From assembly GCF_011022235.1 (NCBI RefSeq), contig NZ_JAAIYP010000038.1, positions 360,057 through 424,056 of the forward strand: 64,000 nt of DNA. Reading direction: 5' to 3'. Numbering within the stretch: position 1 is the stretch's first letter; each line of letters opens with the position of its first letter. A program made the position numbers and the translations under genes. The notes beneath the pieces were generated by a model that did not search any database, had not been told where the DNA came from, and was given only the letters and a program-made list of their open reading frames with translations. Positions 8,292 to 16,033 of the stretch are shown one piece after another. The stretch is from Magnetospirillum aberrantis SpK. GTDB taxonomy: Bacteria > Pseudomonadota > Alphaproteobacteria > Rhodospirillales > Magnetospirillaceae.

Positions 8292-8918
8292 TCAACGCAA
8301 TCCCAGAATTTTGTGCAATTGCAGGCCCAGTCGCCATTGCGGGTGCTTCAGGCAATATTCCGTAGCTGCAACCGTGTTTGCGGCGACATCGTCTCCATCC
8401 ATGGGCTGGAGGAAGAAGTGCTTGAAGGCCAAGCCAACGAAACGTTGAGGATCGACGCCGGGTTGGGGGAAGACCAATTTCAGTTCGTCGCCTTCGGCCA
8501 CCTGTAGCGGAGCATTGGCTTTGGGGCTGACACATAGCCAATCGATGCCAGGACAACGTGGCTGTGTGCCGTTGGTTTCTACCGCGATCTCAAACCCAAC
8601 AGCGTGAAAAGCGGCGCACAGCTTTTCGTCCAGTTGCAACAACGGTTCGCCGCCGGTACAGATGACCAATGGACGGCCACCTTCGGCATGCGACCAAAGA
8701 GACATTGCCGCAGCGGCCAAATCATTCGGGTCGGTAAAGCTGCCCGCGTCAGCACCGACGAAATCGGTGTCGCAGAATTTGCAGATGGCTTTCTCCCTGT
8801 CGGAGTCTCGACCAGACCACAGATTGCAGCCCGTGAAACGGCAGAACACAGCCGCGCGTCCAGCTTGCGCGCCTTCGCCTTGTAACGAGTAGAACATCTC
8901 TTTGGTTGCGTATGGCAT
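8292..8918 (-). CDS. queE: 7-carboxy-7-deazaguanine synthase (QueE)
   Basis: Radical SAM enzyme converting 6-carboxytetrahydropterin to 7-carboxy-7-deazaguanine, the step before preQ0 in queuosine-type 7-deazaguanine synthesis. The protein has 208 residues. It begins MPYATKEMFYSLQGEGAQAG, typical of the family, and carries the widened QueE cluster motif CRFTGCNL followed by CKFCDTDF, so the radical SAM cysteines are spaced as in the variant with an insertion. TGGEPLLQLD and VETNGT mark the SAM-binding region. No queC, queD or queF is next to it, and no DNA-modifying dpd genes are seen. It sits in the repeat-rich accessory patch on the same strand as the DUF6641 gene. Confidence 0.92.
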   Translation of the reverse strand: MPYATKEMFYSLQGEGAQAGRAAVFCRFTGCNLWSGRDSDREKAICKFCDTDFVGADAGSFTDPNDLAAAAMSLWSHAEGGRPLVICTGGEPLLQLDEKLCAAFHAVGFEIAVETNGTQPRCPGIDWLCVSPKANAPLQVAEGDELKLVFPQPGVDPQRFVGLAFKHFFLQPMDGDDVAANTVAATEYCLKHPQWRLGLQLHKILGLR

Positions 8919-9112
8919 TTATTGATCCGAAGAGTGCTTTGTGCATTTGCCGGTAGGCGTGGCGTATAAATTCGCCCCCACCAGATCGCAAGCACCGTAC
9001 ATATCCTCTTCCAAATCTCTCGCGATGCGGGACAAGACGTATTTTCATGGATGTGCGGAACCTGGGGAGCGTCCAAATAGCCACGGCCAATTCAGCTCTG
9101 CCCGTCATGAAA

Positions 9113-9140
9113 CTGCCGTGCATGTCGCCACGCACGGCAG
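9113..9140 (-). terminator. Perfect 9-bp hairpin (copy B) after the DUF6641 gene
   Basis: CTGCCGTGC / GCACGGCAG with loop ATGTCGCCAC, 10 bases beyond the stop of the 9151-9594 gene. The loop is the exact reverse complement of the copy A loop, while the neighbouring gene sequence is in the same orientation in both copies. Confidence 0.55.
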
Positions 9141-9150
9141 GGAGGACGCG

Positions 9151-9594
9151 TTACGCAGACTTGCCGGGCTTTTTGCGCGCCGCCAGCGCGGCTTTCATCG
9201 CCGCATCCAACTCGCCCGCCTTCACGGCGTCGATGGCGGTCTGGATCGTCGGCACCAGCTTGTCCTTGGTCCCGATCTCGATGGCGTTCTGATCCTTGCC
9301 CAGCGCCAGAACGGTGTTGGCATAGCGGAGTTCGATGAACCACTTGCCGGTCAGGTCGTGCCAGTACCAGGGGCGCAGACGCTTCTCGCGCTCGACGGTG
9401 ACGGTGGTGCCGCCTTCGCCCTTTTCCCGCACGGTGCGGGTGGCCTTGTAGGGGCGGCCTTCGGTAAGGGCGGTCGCCATTTCCAACTGCTCGGTCAGAT
9501 GTACGACCATGCGGTTGCGCATGCGCTCTTCCGGGGTCTCCTCGACCGGCTTGCGGGAGGCGTTGGCGAGCTTCAGCTTGGTCAGGGTGGACAT
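9151..9594 (-). CDS. DUF6641 family protein
   Basis: A 147-residue protein. The ATG at 9594 is chosen because GGAGAACG precedes it and the family begins MSTLTKLKLA. The in-frame codons upstream look like leader. No signal peptide or membrane helix is present. The sequence is basic and helical at both ends with a central stretch containing RPWYWHDLTGKWFIELRYAN. The product matches my memory of DUF6641, small phage- or island-associated proteins of unknown function. A diverged fragment of its 3' end lies at 7992-8102, so the locus has been rearranged. No biochemical role can be given. Confidence 0.75.
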   Translation of the reverse strand: MSTLTKLKLANASRKPVEETPEERMRNRMVVHLTEQLEMATALTEGRPYKATRTVREKGEGGTTVTVEREKRLRPWYWHDLTGKWFIELRYANTVLALGKDQNAIEIGTKDKLVPTIQTAIDAVKAGELDAAMKAALAARKKPGKSA

Positions 9595-9745
9595 CGGTCG
9601 TTCTCCGTGTGTTTCCGTTAACCACACGCTAGCGACCGATTTTCGGTAAGTCTGCCGATTTATCTTTTCAAATCAGGTCCGTAGACGCTTGCGTCTATGG
9701 AGTTGCACAGTGCATTTGCCGAACCATCAGCGGGCCTGCGGGCGT

Positions 9746-9768
9746 CGAACTTACTCGAAGTCAGCTCG
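9746..9768. repeat. Hairpin repeat, copy 2 (imperfect)
   Basis: CGAACTTAC-TCGAA-GTCAGCTCG, a degenerate version of the 8183 hairpin. It lies about 97 bp upstream of the first tRNA-Leu fragment, almost the same distance as copy 4 from the second fragment. Confidence 0.6.
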
Positions 9769-9864
9769 TGCGGATTAGCGGCCACGTTAAAGCACATTTT
9801 GCAGCACACATGATCGATGGTGTAATTTATTCATTTTATATCAATGCACTATATAGACACTGTC

Positions 9865-9919
9865 TACTCAAAATCGACCGCCGCAAGGCTTGCTGGTTCG
9901 AGTCCGGCCTGGGGCACCA
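9865..9919 (+). repeat. 3' half of a tRNA-Leu(CAA) gene, att-like direct repeat copy 1
   Basis: This 55-bp stretch runs from the anticodon loop (CTCAAAA, anticodon CAA) through a long class II variable arm, a T-arm with loop TTCGAGT and the 3' acceptor strand CTGGGGC followed by ACCA. No matching GCCCCAG 5' half lies upstream, so it is not a working tRNA. An identical 55-bp copy is at 13463-13517. The 3' half of a tRNA gene is the usual core of attachment sites of integrative elements. Confidence 0.8.
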
Positions 9920-9958
9920 TCGGGATGGGGAAGACGCTTCCCCATCCGCCAACGGTCC

Positions 9959-11821
9959 TCACAACATCCCCAATTCCCGCCCCAACGAGCGCGTCAGCGT
10001 ATCGCTGTCCTGTTCTTTCAGCACGTCGGCGAAAGCCTGGGTGGTCTTGGGGCCGATCCAGTTGTCCACCTTGAGGTTCTGGCCGAAGCCGTTGAGCGCC
10101 ATCTGCAACGCCCCGCCTTCCACCTTGGGGGCTTGGTCGTCCTTGTGCAGCAGCGGCCCAAAGATGGCGTGGGTCTTGTTCTCCAGCCCCTCGGCGTTGC
10201 CGCTGGACTGGGCAGCGCGAGCGAAGGTGTTGAAACGGCCCAGGGCCAGGCCGTCCTCGACCTTGGCCGGACCCAGCCGGGCGGTGGCGTGCTTGAGGGC
10301 GAAATCGGTCTGCGGTCCATATTGGCCGTCTTCGTCCACCGGCCCCAGTTTGGTATAGGGGCCATAGGCGGCGGAGCGCGCGGGCAGCGGGTTGGCGTTG
10401 TTCAGCATGTTGAGACCCCGCTGCAATCCCTGCACCGTCTGGGCATAGCCGTCCATTCCGGCGGCGGCGGCCAGCTTGCCGCCAAGACGGGCGGTAGCCT
10501 GCCACAAATCCTCGCCCTGGGGCGTGGTGTGTGGGCTGGGCTGTTCGGGGATGGGGCGGATGGGCATAGGCTCGATGGGCTTGCCGCCGTCATTGCCCTG
10601 CGGCTGGTCGCCATAGATGCTGGCATGCCAGTCCTGCACCTTCTCATAGGTGTGCGCCTTCAGTGGATCGCCCGACCGCCAGCCACGGTAATCGCCCTGG
10701 GCCGAAGCGATCATGTCCATCATCTCGCCCTCGGTCAGCTTCTCCACCGGCTTCAGCAGCGCCGAGCGGCCGGGATTGGCAACCGGCATCGCGGCCATCT
10801 CGGTCATGGCGGACACGCGCGGATCGGCAGGCGCTTCGGACTGCTTTTGTTCCCGCTCCGGGGCGGGTTGGGGTTCCGGCTGCGGTGATGGTTCGCCCTG
10901 ATCCACCGCGTCCTGCGGACGCGGTTCCGGACGCAAGGTTGACAGTCCGGTATCCTGGGGCGGGCCATATTGGGGGAAAGTCTCGGGGAAAGTATCCCGG
11001 TAGCGTTTGGCGTCTGGGCTTGCCTCGGATTGCCGCAATTGTTCGCGCTGCTGCTGCGTCCAATCCTCCAGCGGCCCACTGGCGAGGTCAGCCTCGGTCT
11101 TGCGCCGTTCCGCATATCCTTTGCGCTTGGCGCCTCCCTCGGGCGGATTGGAGCGATAGAGAATTTCCTGGCGCAGGGCAACAGGATCACCGTCCAACAT
11201 GGCGCCGGTAGCCTTGGGCGTGGGGACGCCATTATAGGCCAGCGAGGTCAAGGCGATTTCCTGTTGCGATCCTTCCAGGGATTTGATGTAGGCGTTGGTT
11301 TCATCCTTGCTCCAGCCGCGTGCCTTGGCCTGTGTGCGCACGGTTTGTATGGCGCGATCCCGATGGACGGTCCACGCCGCCTCCGCCTGCTTGGCGATGC
11401 GCTCATCACTAAGGGTGAAGCCGAATTTGTTGCCGTCGACTGTCGTTTCGCCGGGCTTGTAGGGCGGGATGAGTTTTTGGGCCTCACTTTTGCGGACCCG
11501 ATCGGTGAGTTGTGAATCGTTCAGCTTGCCCACCGTATCGTTGAGCAGTTTCGCCTCTTCGGCGGTGAAGCGATAGGGCTTGGCCGGGTCGCCGCTGATC
11601 TCGGCGCCGATCTCGTTCAGATCACGCAAGACAAAGATCTTGTCCTGGTTTTTAGCGGCCAGGGCAACGCCGCTGCCCATGGTCGGGATACCGTCATCGT
11701 CGGTATAGATACGCGGCACCACGCCTTCATAGGTCTTCAGATGGTTGCCGACCGCGCGGCGATAGTCCTGGGGCGATAGTTTAGTCGGAGCCATGGGACT
11801 GCGTCTGGATGTATCGGACAT
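9959..11821 (-). CDS. Lysozyme-like (GH24-type) protein with proline-rich linker
   Basis: A 620-residue protein preceded by AGGAGGT. Residues about 18-250 resemble a phage-type lysozyme: LKTYEGVVPRIYTDDDGIPT then MGSGVAL places a likely catalytic Glu at 32 followed by Asp/Thr, as in GH24 endolysins, and a later SLAYNG helix fits. Residues about 290-360 are Pro/Glu/Gln-rich. The C-terminal 200 residues contain repeated segments (DGQYGPQTDFALKHA, DNWIGPKTTQAFADV) that look like peptidoglycan-binding-type modules. No signal peptide is seen. It lies between the two tRNA-Leu fragments, consistent with a prophage or island remnant, but no other phage structural genes are visible. Peptidoglycan hydrolysis is inferred from motifs only. 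Confidence 0.65.
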   Translation of the reverse strand: MSDTSRRSPMAPTKLSPQDYRRAVGNHLKTYEGVVPRIYTDDDGIPTMGSGVALAAKNQDKIFVLRDLNEIGAEISGDPAKPYRFTAEEAKLLNDTVGKLNDSQLTDRVRKSEAQKLIPPYKPGETTVDGNKFGFTLSDERIAKQAEAAWTVHRDRAIQTVRTQAKARGWSKDETNAYIKSLEGSQQEIALTSLAYNGVPTPKATGAMLDGDPVALRQEILYRSNPPEGGAKRKGYAERRKTEADLASGPLEDWTQQQREQLRQSEASPDAKRYRDTFPETFPQYGPPQDTGLSTLRPEPRPQDAVDQGEPSPQPEPQPAPEREQKQSEAPADPRVSAMTEMAAMPVANPGRSALLKPVEKLTEGEMMDMIASAQGDYRGWRSGDPLKAHTYEKVQDWHASIYGDQPQGNDGGKPIEPMPIRPIPEQPSPHTTPQGEDLWQATARLGGKLAAAAGMDGYAQTVQGLQRGLNMLNNANPLPARSAAYGPYTKLGPVDEDGQYGPQTDFALKHATARLGPAKVEDGLALGRFNTFARAAQSSGNAEGLENKTHAIFGPLLHKDDQAPKVEGGALQMALNGFGQNLKVDNWIGPKTTQAFADVLKEQDSDTLTRSLGRELGML

Positions 11822-11840
11822 GATGACCTCCTGCGAAAAG

Positions 11841-11870
11841 AAAAAGGCCAGTTCCGGGATGGAACGGGCC
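11841..11870 (-). terminator. Rho-independent terminator
   Basis: On the minus strand GGCCcGTTCC-ATCCC-GGAACtGGCC is followed directly by TTTTT. It ends transcripts of the 11902-12363 gene before the lysozyme-like gene begins. Confidence 0.8.
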
Positions 11871-11901
11871 TGCGGGTTGAAGCGGATTCAGTGGTGGTCT
11901 G

Positions 11902-12363
11902 CTATTCATTTTTTTCCATTATGAGCAACTGATCTAGCGACGCGACATCACCTTCCTCAATGTAATAACTCACCTCTAGATAGCATTTGTCTTTTGGGTG
12001 TTCCGCAATAGCCTCAAAATCCGTCTCTGCAATCAGCTCTTTCTTCCCATTTAGGCCAATAAAGGAACCATCCCATTGGCGAAACTTGTACTGCCGCTTG
12101 AATGCCATCTTCTTCTTGCCGCCGAACCACACCAGGACAGCCTTATCCTTGCCGATATGGGCTTCCATGATCAGGCCGTCCCACCCCGGCGACGGCGCCA
12201 CCGGTTCCGCGTTGCCGTATTTGTCCGTGATGTAGGCCGTTTTCCAACTCCCGTACACCGGAGGACAAGGCGGGACTTTCTGGACGAAAGTTTCCGCCTG
12301 GGCCAGCGGGGCCATGGCTACCCCAGTCAACGCCAAAGCGAGAGTAAGTGCGACAGCCTTCAT
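11902..12363 (-). CDS. Hypothetical exported protein
   Basis: A 153-residue protein. The ATG at 12363 is preferred: it follows a GGGGGGACTGGA stretch and opens a signal peptide (MKAVALTLALALTGVAMAPL...AQAE). The mature part contains PPCPPVYGSW, an ITDKYGN...VAPSPGW segment and a lysine-rich KKKMAFKRQYKFRQWDGSF strand region, and ends in an acidic tail. It has two cysteines in the mature form (PPCPP and DKCYLE), possibly a disulfide. I do not recognise the family. Its own terminator follows at 11841. It lies inside the tRNA-Leu-bracketed segment. Confidence 0.6.
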   Translation of the reverse strand: MKAVALTLALALTGVAMAPLAQAETFVQKVPPCPPVYGSWKTAYITDKYGNAEPVAPSPGWDGLIMEAHIGKDKAVLVWFGGKKKMAFKRQYKFRQWDGSFIGLNGKKELIAETDFEAIAEHPKDKCYLEVSYYIEEGDVASLDQLLIMEKNE

Positions 12364-12379
12364 TCCAGTCCCCCCACAT

Positions 12380-12491
12380 GACAACGCCCGCAGCCGTTTT
12401 CAGACTCCGGGCGCAAGAACGGCGTTGCCAGAACATGGATAGAACAAAAGGCCACTTTCGGTCAAGCGCGAGCTTACAGGACGTAAGCTCG
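12380..12491. repeat. 112-bp repeat unit, copy 1, ending in the GAGCTTAC hairpin
   Basis: The unit begins ACAACGCCCGCAGCCGTT, has a GCCCG...CGGGC hairpin, an A-rich stretch with ATAGAACAAA, then GTCAAG and the hairpin CGAGCTTAC-AGGAC-GTAAGCTCG at 12469-12491. A clearly related unit lies at 13256-13367, so the two units flank the gene at 12617-13198. Confidence 0.7.
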
Positions 12492-12616
12492 TTCAACACG
12501 TTCCCGTATCCGGGTAGGGCTGTTCTTTCACTCCCTCATTTTCTTTCAAATGGGCGCGCATGCGCTGTTTCAGGGTATCATCCATGGAAATCTCCTTCAG
12601 GGTTGGAGAGGGACAA

Positions 12617-13198
12617 ATGCGTTTATTGGCGATATTTCTGGCGGCGCTGACGCTCACTGCCGCTCAGCCAGCTTGGGCCTATCTGGAAACCCTGCCGGGT
12701 GACGCGGAATGGCCGGAAATCCCCGACCGAGCAGGAATCAAGGCGTTCCTGGGAAAATGGCTCCCCCAGTGCAACAACGGTGCACTCCTAGATGCTGGCG
12801 ACATGACCATCCACGACGACGGCCGCATCAGTTACGAGCGGGACGAGATATGGCCGACGGGCTATCGGGTGATCGAGGAGACGCCCTATTACGTGGTGGC
12901 ACTGGTGCGGGCGCCGACGTTCGAGCCGGGAAAAATCAAAGTTGCCTTTTGGGCGTTACGTCCCCTGGGCAAGTCGTTCCGCCCCCGTGGCGACACCGAC
13001 ATGAGCACCATGGGGGTGAACTATTGCCTGATCCGCGCCGATGTTCCTCGCGCGGAAGCCGTCTGGAACTTCACCGATGCGGAACTGGCCGAATTCTGGA
13101 AAACCAACAAGGATTGCCATCCCGGCCTGACCAGGAAGACCGTTGCCGACGATTACTGGGGCGAGGGCTGGAGTCAGAAGTGCTATTACGCCCGTTGA
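12617..13198 (+). CDS. Hypothetical exported protein
   Basis: A 193-residue protein. The ATG at 12617 follows GGAGAGGGACAA and opens a signal peptide (MRLLAIFLAALTLTAAQPAW then AYLE). The mature region begins LPGDAEWPEIPDRAGIKAFL and includes four cysteines (WLPQCNN, GVNYCLI, NKDCHPG, SQKCYYAR), suggesting two disulfides in the periplasm. I do not recognise the family. It is flanked on both sides by copies of the 112-bp repeat unit, as though moved as a cassette, and a terminator hairpin (13263-13289) follows. Confidence 0.6.
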   Translation: MRLLAIFLAALTLTAAQPAWAYLETLPGDAEWPEIPDRAGIKAFLGKWLPQCNNGALLDAGDMTIHDDGRISYERDEIWPTGYRVIEETPYYVVALVRAPTFEPGKIKVAFWALRPLGKSFRPRGDTDMSTMGVNYCLIRADVPRAEAVWNFTDAELAEFWKTNKDCHPGLTRKTVADDYWGEGWSQKCYYAR

Positions 13199-13255
13199 CA
13201 ACATGGCTTGGCGCCGCCGTCGCTCTAGCATTTGCCACGGGCGGCCGACCCTAAA

Positions 13256-13367
13256 AGGCAACGCCCGCAGCCGTTGATGGCCTGCGGGCGCATTTGTGAT
13301 GTTGATGGAAACATTAATAGAACAAACAACGCCTTCAGTCAAGAATGAGCTTACATGACGTAAGCCC
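13256..13367. repeat. 112-bp repeat unit, copy 2, with terminator and GAGCTTAC hairpin
   Basis: Aligns with 12380-12491: GCAACGCCCGCAGCCGTT, then GCCCGCAG / CTGCGGGC (13263-13289, a likely terminator for the upstream gene), AATAGAACAAA, GTCAAG, and the hairpin GAGCTTAC-ATGAC-GTAAGCCC (13347-13367, one mismatch). Confidence 0.7.
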
Positions 13368-13462
13368 GCACAGGGACCGGGCGTATAAAGCACAGCTTGT
13401 CGCACACAACTTCAAGAACGCCTCATTATCCTGTTATTTCAATATATTGCATAAGAACTCTT

Positions 13463-13517
13463 TACTCAAAATCGACCGCCGCAAGGCTTGCTGGTTCGAG
13501 TCCGGCCTGGGGCACCA
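13463..13517 (+). repeat. 3' half of a tRNA-Leu(CAA) gene, att-like direct repeat copy 2
   Basis: Identical over 55 bp to 9865-9919, from the base before the anticodon loop to the encoded CCA. Weaker similarity continues upstream in both copies (AAAGCACA...GCACACA), so each may be the end of an element. No 5' tRNA half is present and no integrase gene lies between the copies. Confidence 0.8.
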
Positions 13518-13596
13518 ATCTCTCACAATCCCTTGATGTCGTTTTGAAACAATCCGCCCCACCGGCATGCTATCGGGGATGGGGCATTGGCCGTGC

Positions 13597-15069
13597 CTAT
13601 CGACCCGAAACCGGGAAAGCCTGGGACAGGGCCACCACCGCCTTGCGGATACGGTGGACATCGAGTCCGGCATAACCGAACAACACCGTCCGCCGCTGGG
13701 CACGCTCCGGCGATACCACCGCCACGTCGTCGGGGGCGTAAAGGCCGACTCCGACCTCGGCCGCGCGGCACACGCATTCGTCGGCATCGGGAAAATGGCG
13801 CGGCAGATGCCACGCCAGATGCATGCCCGCCTCGTTGCCGCTGACCGACAACGGCCCGAAATGCGATGCCAGCGAAGACAACAGGACGTCGCGCTGTTCG
13901 CGATACAGGCGGCGAATGCGCCGCAAATGGCGGGCATGTTCCCCCGAGGCTACGAATTCCGCCATCGCCGCCTGGGTCAGCCAGCAATGGCCGTTGTTCA
14001 GCAGGCTTTTCGCCGCCACCATGGGCGCCACCAGTTCCGGTGGCGGCACCACGAACCCCAGACGCAGCCCCGCCCCCAGCGACTTGGAGAAGGTTCCCAA
14101 GTAAACGCAGCAACCGCGCCGGTCCAGGGCGGTCAGAGCCGGCAACGGCGGCCCGTCGTAGCGGAAGTCGCTGTCGTAATCGTCCTCCAGCAACCAGGCC
14201 CCGCTGTCGGCCGCCCAGTCCAGGATTTCCCGGCGGGCCTGATGGTCGAGGGTGTGCCCCATGGGAAACTGGTGGGACGGCGTCAGATAAGCCATGTCGG
14301 CGCGAGCCGGCAACCCGGCGAAACCGTCCGAGGTCGAAGCCACCGGGATCATCCGTGCCCCAAGACTGTGGAACAGCCCATGAGCGCCGCGATAACAGGG
14401 GTCCTCGACCACCACCTGCCCGCGCGCGGGCAACAGGACGCGGGCGGCCAGATTCAGCCCCTCCTGGATGCCGGCGACGGTAATCACCTGTTCCGGCCCG
14501 ACATGGATGCCGCGCGCCGTCCGCAGATGCTGGGCGACGGCGTGCCGGAACTCGTACAAGCCGGCGGGGTCCATGTACTCGGCCATTTCCCAGCGCGGCA
14601 TGCAGAGTTTGGCTTCCATGATGCGGTTCCATACCCGCCACGGGAAATAGGCCAGATTGGGCCGCCCCAGGGCGAAATCGAACGGCAGCACCCGCCGCCG
14701 CGCCAGATTGTGGCCGTGGCCGCCATAGCACGGGGGAAAACGCTGGGCGTGGCGCACGGTGTCGCCATCCCGCCCCGCCGCCGCCGCCGAAACGCCAAGG
14801 TAACGGTCGGGCACCCCCTCGACGACGAAGCCGACCCGGGGATGGGCGCGGACATAGCCTTCGTCCACCAACCGCTCCAGCGCCGCCAGCACCGTGTTGC
14901 GCGACACCCCCAACGCCTCGGACAGTCCGCGGATGGACGGCAGGATGTCCCCCGCCCCATAGAGGTCGTTGGCGATCTGGTCGCGCAACTGCGCGAATAT
15001 CTGCCGCCAAAGCGGCGTGTCGTCGCTCCCGTGCACGAGAATCGGCGAGACCTGACGGATATTGCTCAT
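13597..15069 (-). CDS. MocR/PdxR-type transcriptional regulator (GntR HTH + aminotransferase fold)
   Basis: A 490-residue regulator with an N-terminal GntR winged helix (about 12-85: DILPSIRGLSEALGVSRNTV then LAALERLVDEGYVRAHPRVG) and a fold-type-I PLP aminotransferase domain (about 110-485). EDDYDSDFRYDG and GTFSKSLGAGLRLGF mark the PLP site, with its Lys in the latter, so PLP binding is probably retained. The start is fixed by a 4-base ATGA overlap with the CbiX-like gene, so the two are translationally coupled. A second MocR-type regulator closes the nir region at 23420. Regulation of the divergent nir operon, perhaps through the 15874-15909 palindrome, is inferred. Confidence 0.88.
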   Translation of the reverse strand: MSNIRQVSPILVHGSDDTPLWRQIFAQLRDQIANDLYGAGDILPSIRGLSEALGVSRNTVLAALERLVDEGYVRAHPRVGFVVEGVPDRYLGVSAAAAGRDGDTVRHAQRFPPCYGGHGHNLARRRVLPFDFALGRPNLAYFPWRVWNRIMEAKLCMPRWEMAEYMDPAGLYEFRHAVAQHLRTARGIHVGPEQVITVAGIQEGLNLAARVLLPARGQVVVEDPCYRGAHGLFHSLGARMIPVASTSDGFAGLPARADMAYLTPSHQFPMGHTLDHQARREILDWAADSGAWLLEDDYDSDFRYDGPPLPALTALDRRGCCVYLGTFSKSLGAGLRLGFVVPPPELVAPMVAAKSLLNNGHCWLTQAAMAEFVASGEHARHLRRIRRLYREQRDVLLSSLASHFGPLSVSGNEAGMHLAWHLPRHFPDADECVCRAAEVGVGLYAPDDVAVVSPERAQRRTVLFGYAGLDVHRIRKAVVALSQAFPVSGR

Positions 15070-15821
15070 GACACCCCCCCTTTTGGCCGCACCATCGCCG
15101 CCCGCGCCATGCCGACCACCAGACGGGCCAAGCGGTTTGGTTCGGGAATCCACCGCAGCAACCGGAAGGGTCGGTCCCTTCCCCCGCCTTGCCGCGCCAA
15201 TGCCGGAAGGTCGCGGACATGGTTGCCGCCTTCCAGGAACACCGGCATCAGCAACACCTCGTCGCCGCCGACCAACTCGGACCATCGGGTCAGGGACGGA
15301 ACGCCTTCCACATAGGCAGCGCGCACGTCGGCGAAAACGCCATGCCCCCGCATGCGATCCGCCATGGCATCGACGGCACCGCCCATCCCCCGAGAAGAAC
15401 CATGCCCGACCAGAACCAGGGATTGTCGCCAGGGAGCAGCCGCCTGGGACAAAGCCTGACGCCACAACATTCCGCCCACGCCGCGATGCCGCCCCAGCGG
15501 CAAGCCGTAGACCACGGGGAAAGTCCGCTCCGCCGCCAGTTCCAGACGGGCCGGAAACAATTGGTCGCACAAGACGCCGTGGTCGATCAGACACGGAAGA
15601 ACGAACACCGGCGAATCGTCGGCCCATTCCGCGGCCTCGGCGGACAGTGGGCGGATTCCGTCGGTCCAGGTGCGGTGGACCACCCGGCGGAACCATCCGC
15701 CGCGCGCGATCTCGTCCGCCAGCGTCCGGCCCATCTCACCCGCCCTGTTGCGCCCGCGCGAGCCGTGGCTGACCAACACAAGCGACACGCCGCGCAAATC
15801 CGTTTCGGAAACACAGGCCAT
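15066..15821 (-). CDS. CbiX/SirB-type sirohydrochlorin chelatase-like protein
   Basis: A 251-residue protein of the class II chelatase fold. Two half-domains are visible: LVLVSHGSRGRNRAGEMG near the N-terminus and LVLVGHGSSRGMGGAVDAM in the middle, each with the characteristic HGS. His residues in PCLIDHGVLCDQLF and PVFLEGGNHVRDLP are candidate metal/porphyrin ligands. Placed at the head of the heme d1 cluster, it would insert Fe(II) into sirohydrochlorin to give siroheme, the substrate of the NirDLGH decarboxylase. That role is inferred from family and context. It is divergent from nirN and overlaps the MocR gene downstream by 4 bases. Confidence 0.8.
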   Translation of the reverse strand: MACVSETDLRGVSLVLVSHGSRGRNRAGEMGRTLADEIARGGWFRRVVHRTWTDGIRPLSAEAAEWADDSPVFVLPCLIDHGVLCDQLFPARLELAAERTFPVVYGLPLGRHRGVGGMLWRQALSQAAAPWRQSLVLVGHGSSRGMGGAVDAMADRMRGHGVFADVRAAYVEGVPSLTRWSELVGGDEVLLMPVFLEGGNHVRDLPALARQGGGRDRPFRLLRWIPEPNRLARLVVGMARAAMVRPKGGVS

Positions 15822-15873
15822 GGGGTCGTTCGTATCCGTTGTCCGGCAACAGGCTAACGAACCGCCCCCCCCT

Positions 15874-15909
15874 CTGGACCACCCAGAATCCGAAATCCGG
15901 ATGGTCCAG
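15874..15909. promoter_or_regulatory. Candidate MocR operator between the chelatase and nir operons
   Basis: Left arm CTGGACCACCC and right arm GGATGGTCCAG (reverse complement CTGGACCATCC) form a 36-bp palindrome with one mismatch between arms. It sits in the 212-bp divergent gap. The same half-site, CTGGACCATCC, occurs at 24858-24868 before the ferredoxin reductase gene. No FNR/DNR-type TTGAT-N4-ATCAA box was found in this gap. Confidence 0.6.
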
Positions 15910-16033
15910 GATTTCAGCCCTCCCTGTACCCATAGGATTTCACGCCCCTGGCCCTAACACCGGCCGAAGCGTTGCCCCGAAGCTGTCCGGGCCAAGCACA
16001 TGCGTTGCTCCGTGCACCTTTAGGGGGATTACC

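Noticed and set aside
9865..9919. A functional tRNA-Leu gene
   Set aside because: There is no 5' acceptor strand (GCCCCAG) and no D-arm. Upstream sequence only partly restores the anticodon stem.
12380..13367. Integron attC sites flanking the 12617 gene
   Set aside because: The repeats lack the RYYYAAC/GTTRRRY core and the bulged dyad of attC, and no integrase was found.
15822..16033. FNR/DNR box driving the nir operon
   Set aside because: No TTGAT-N4-ATCAA or close variant was found on either strand of this gap.
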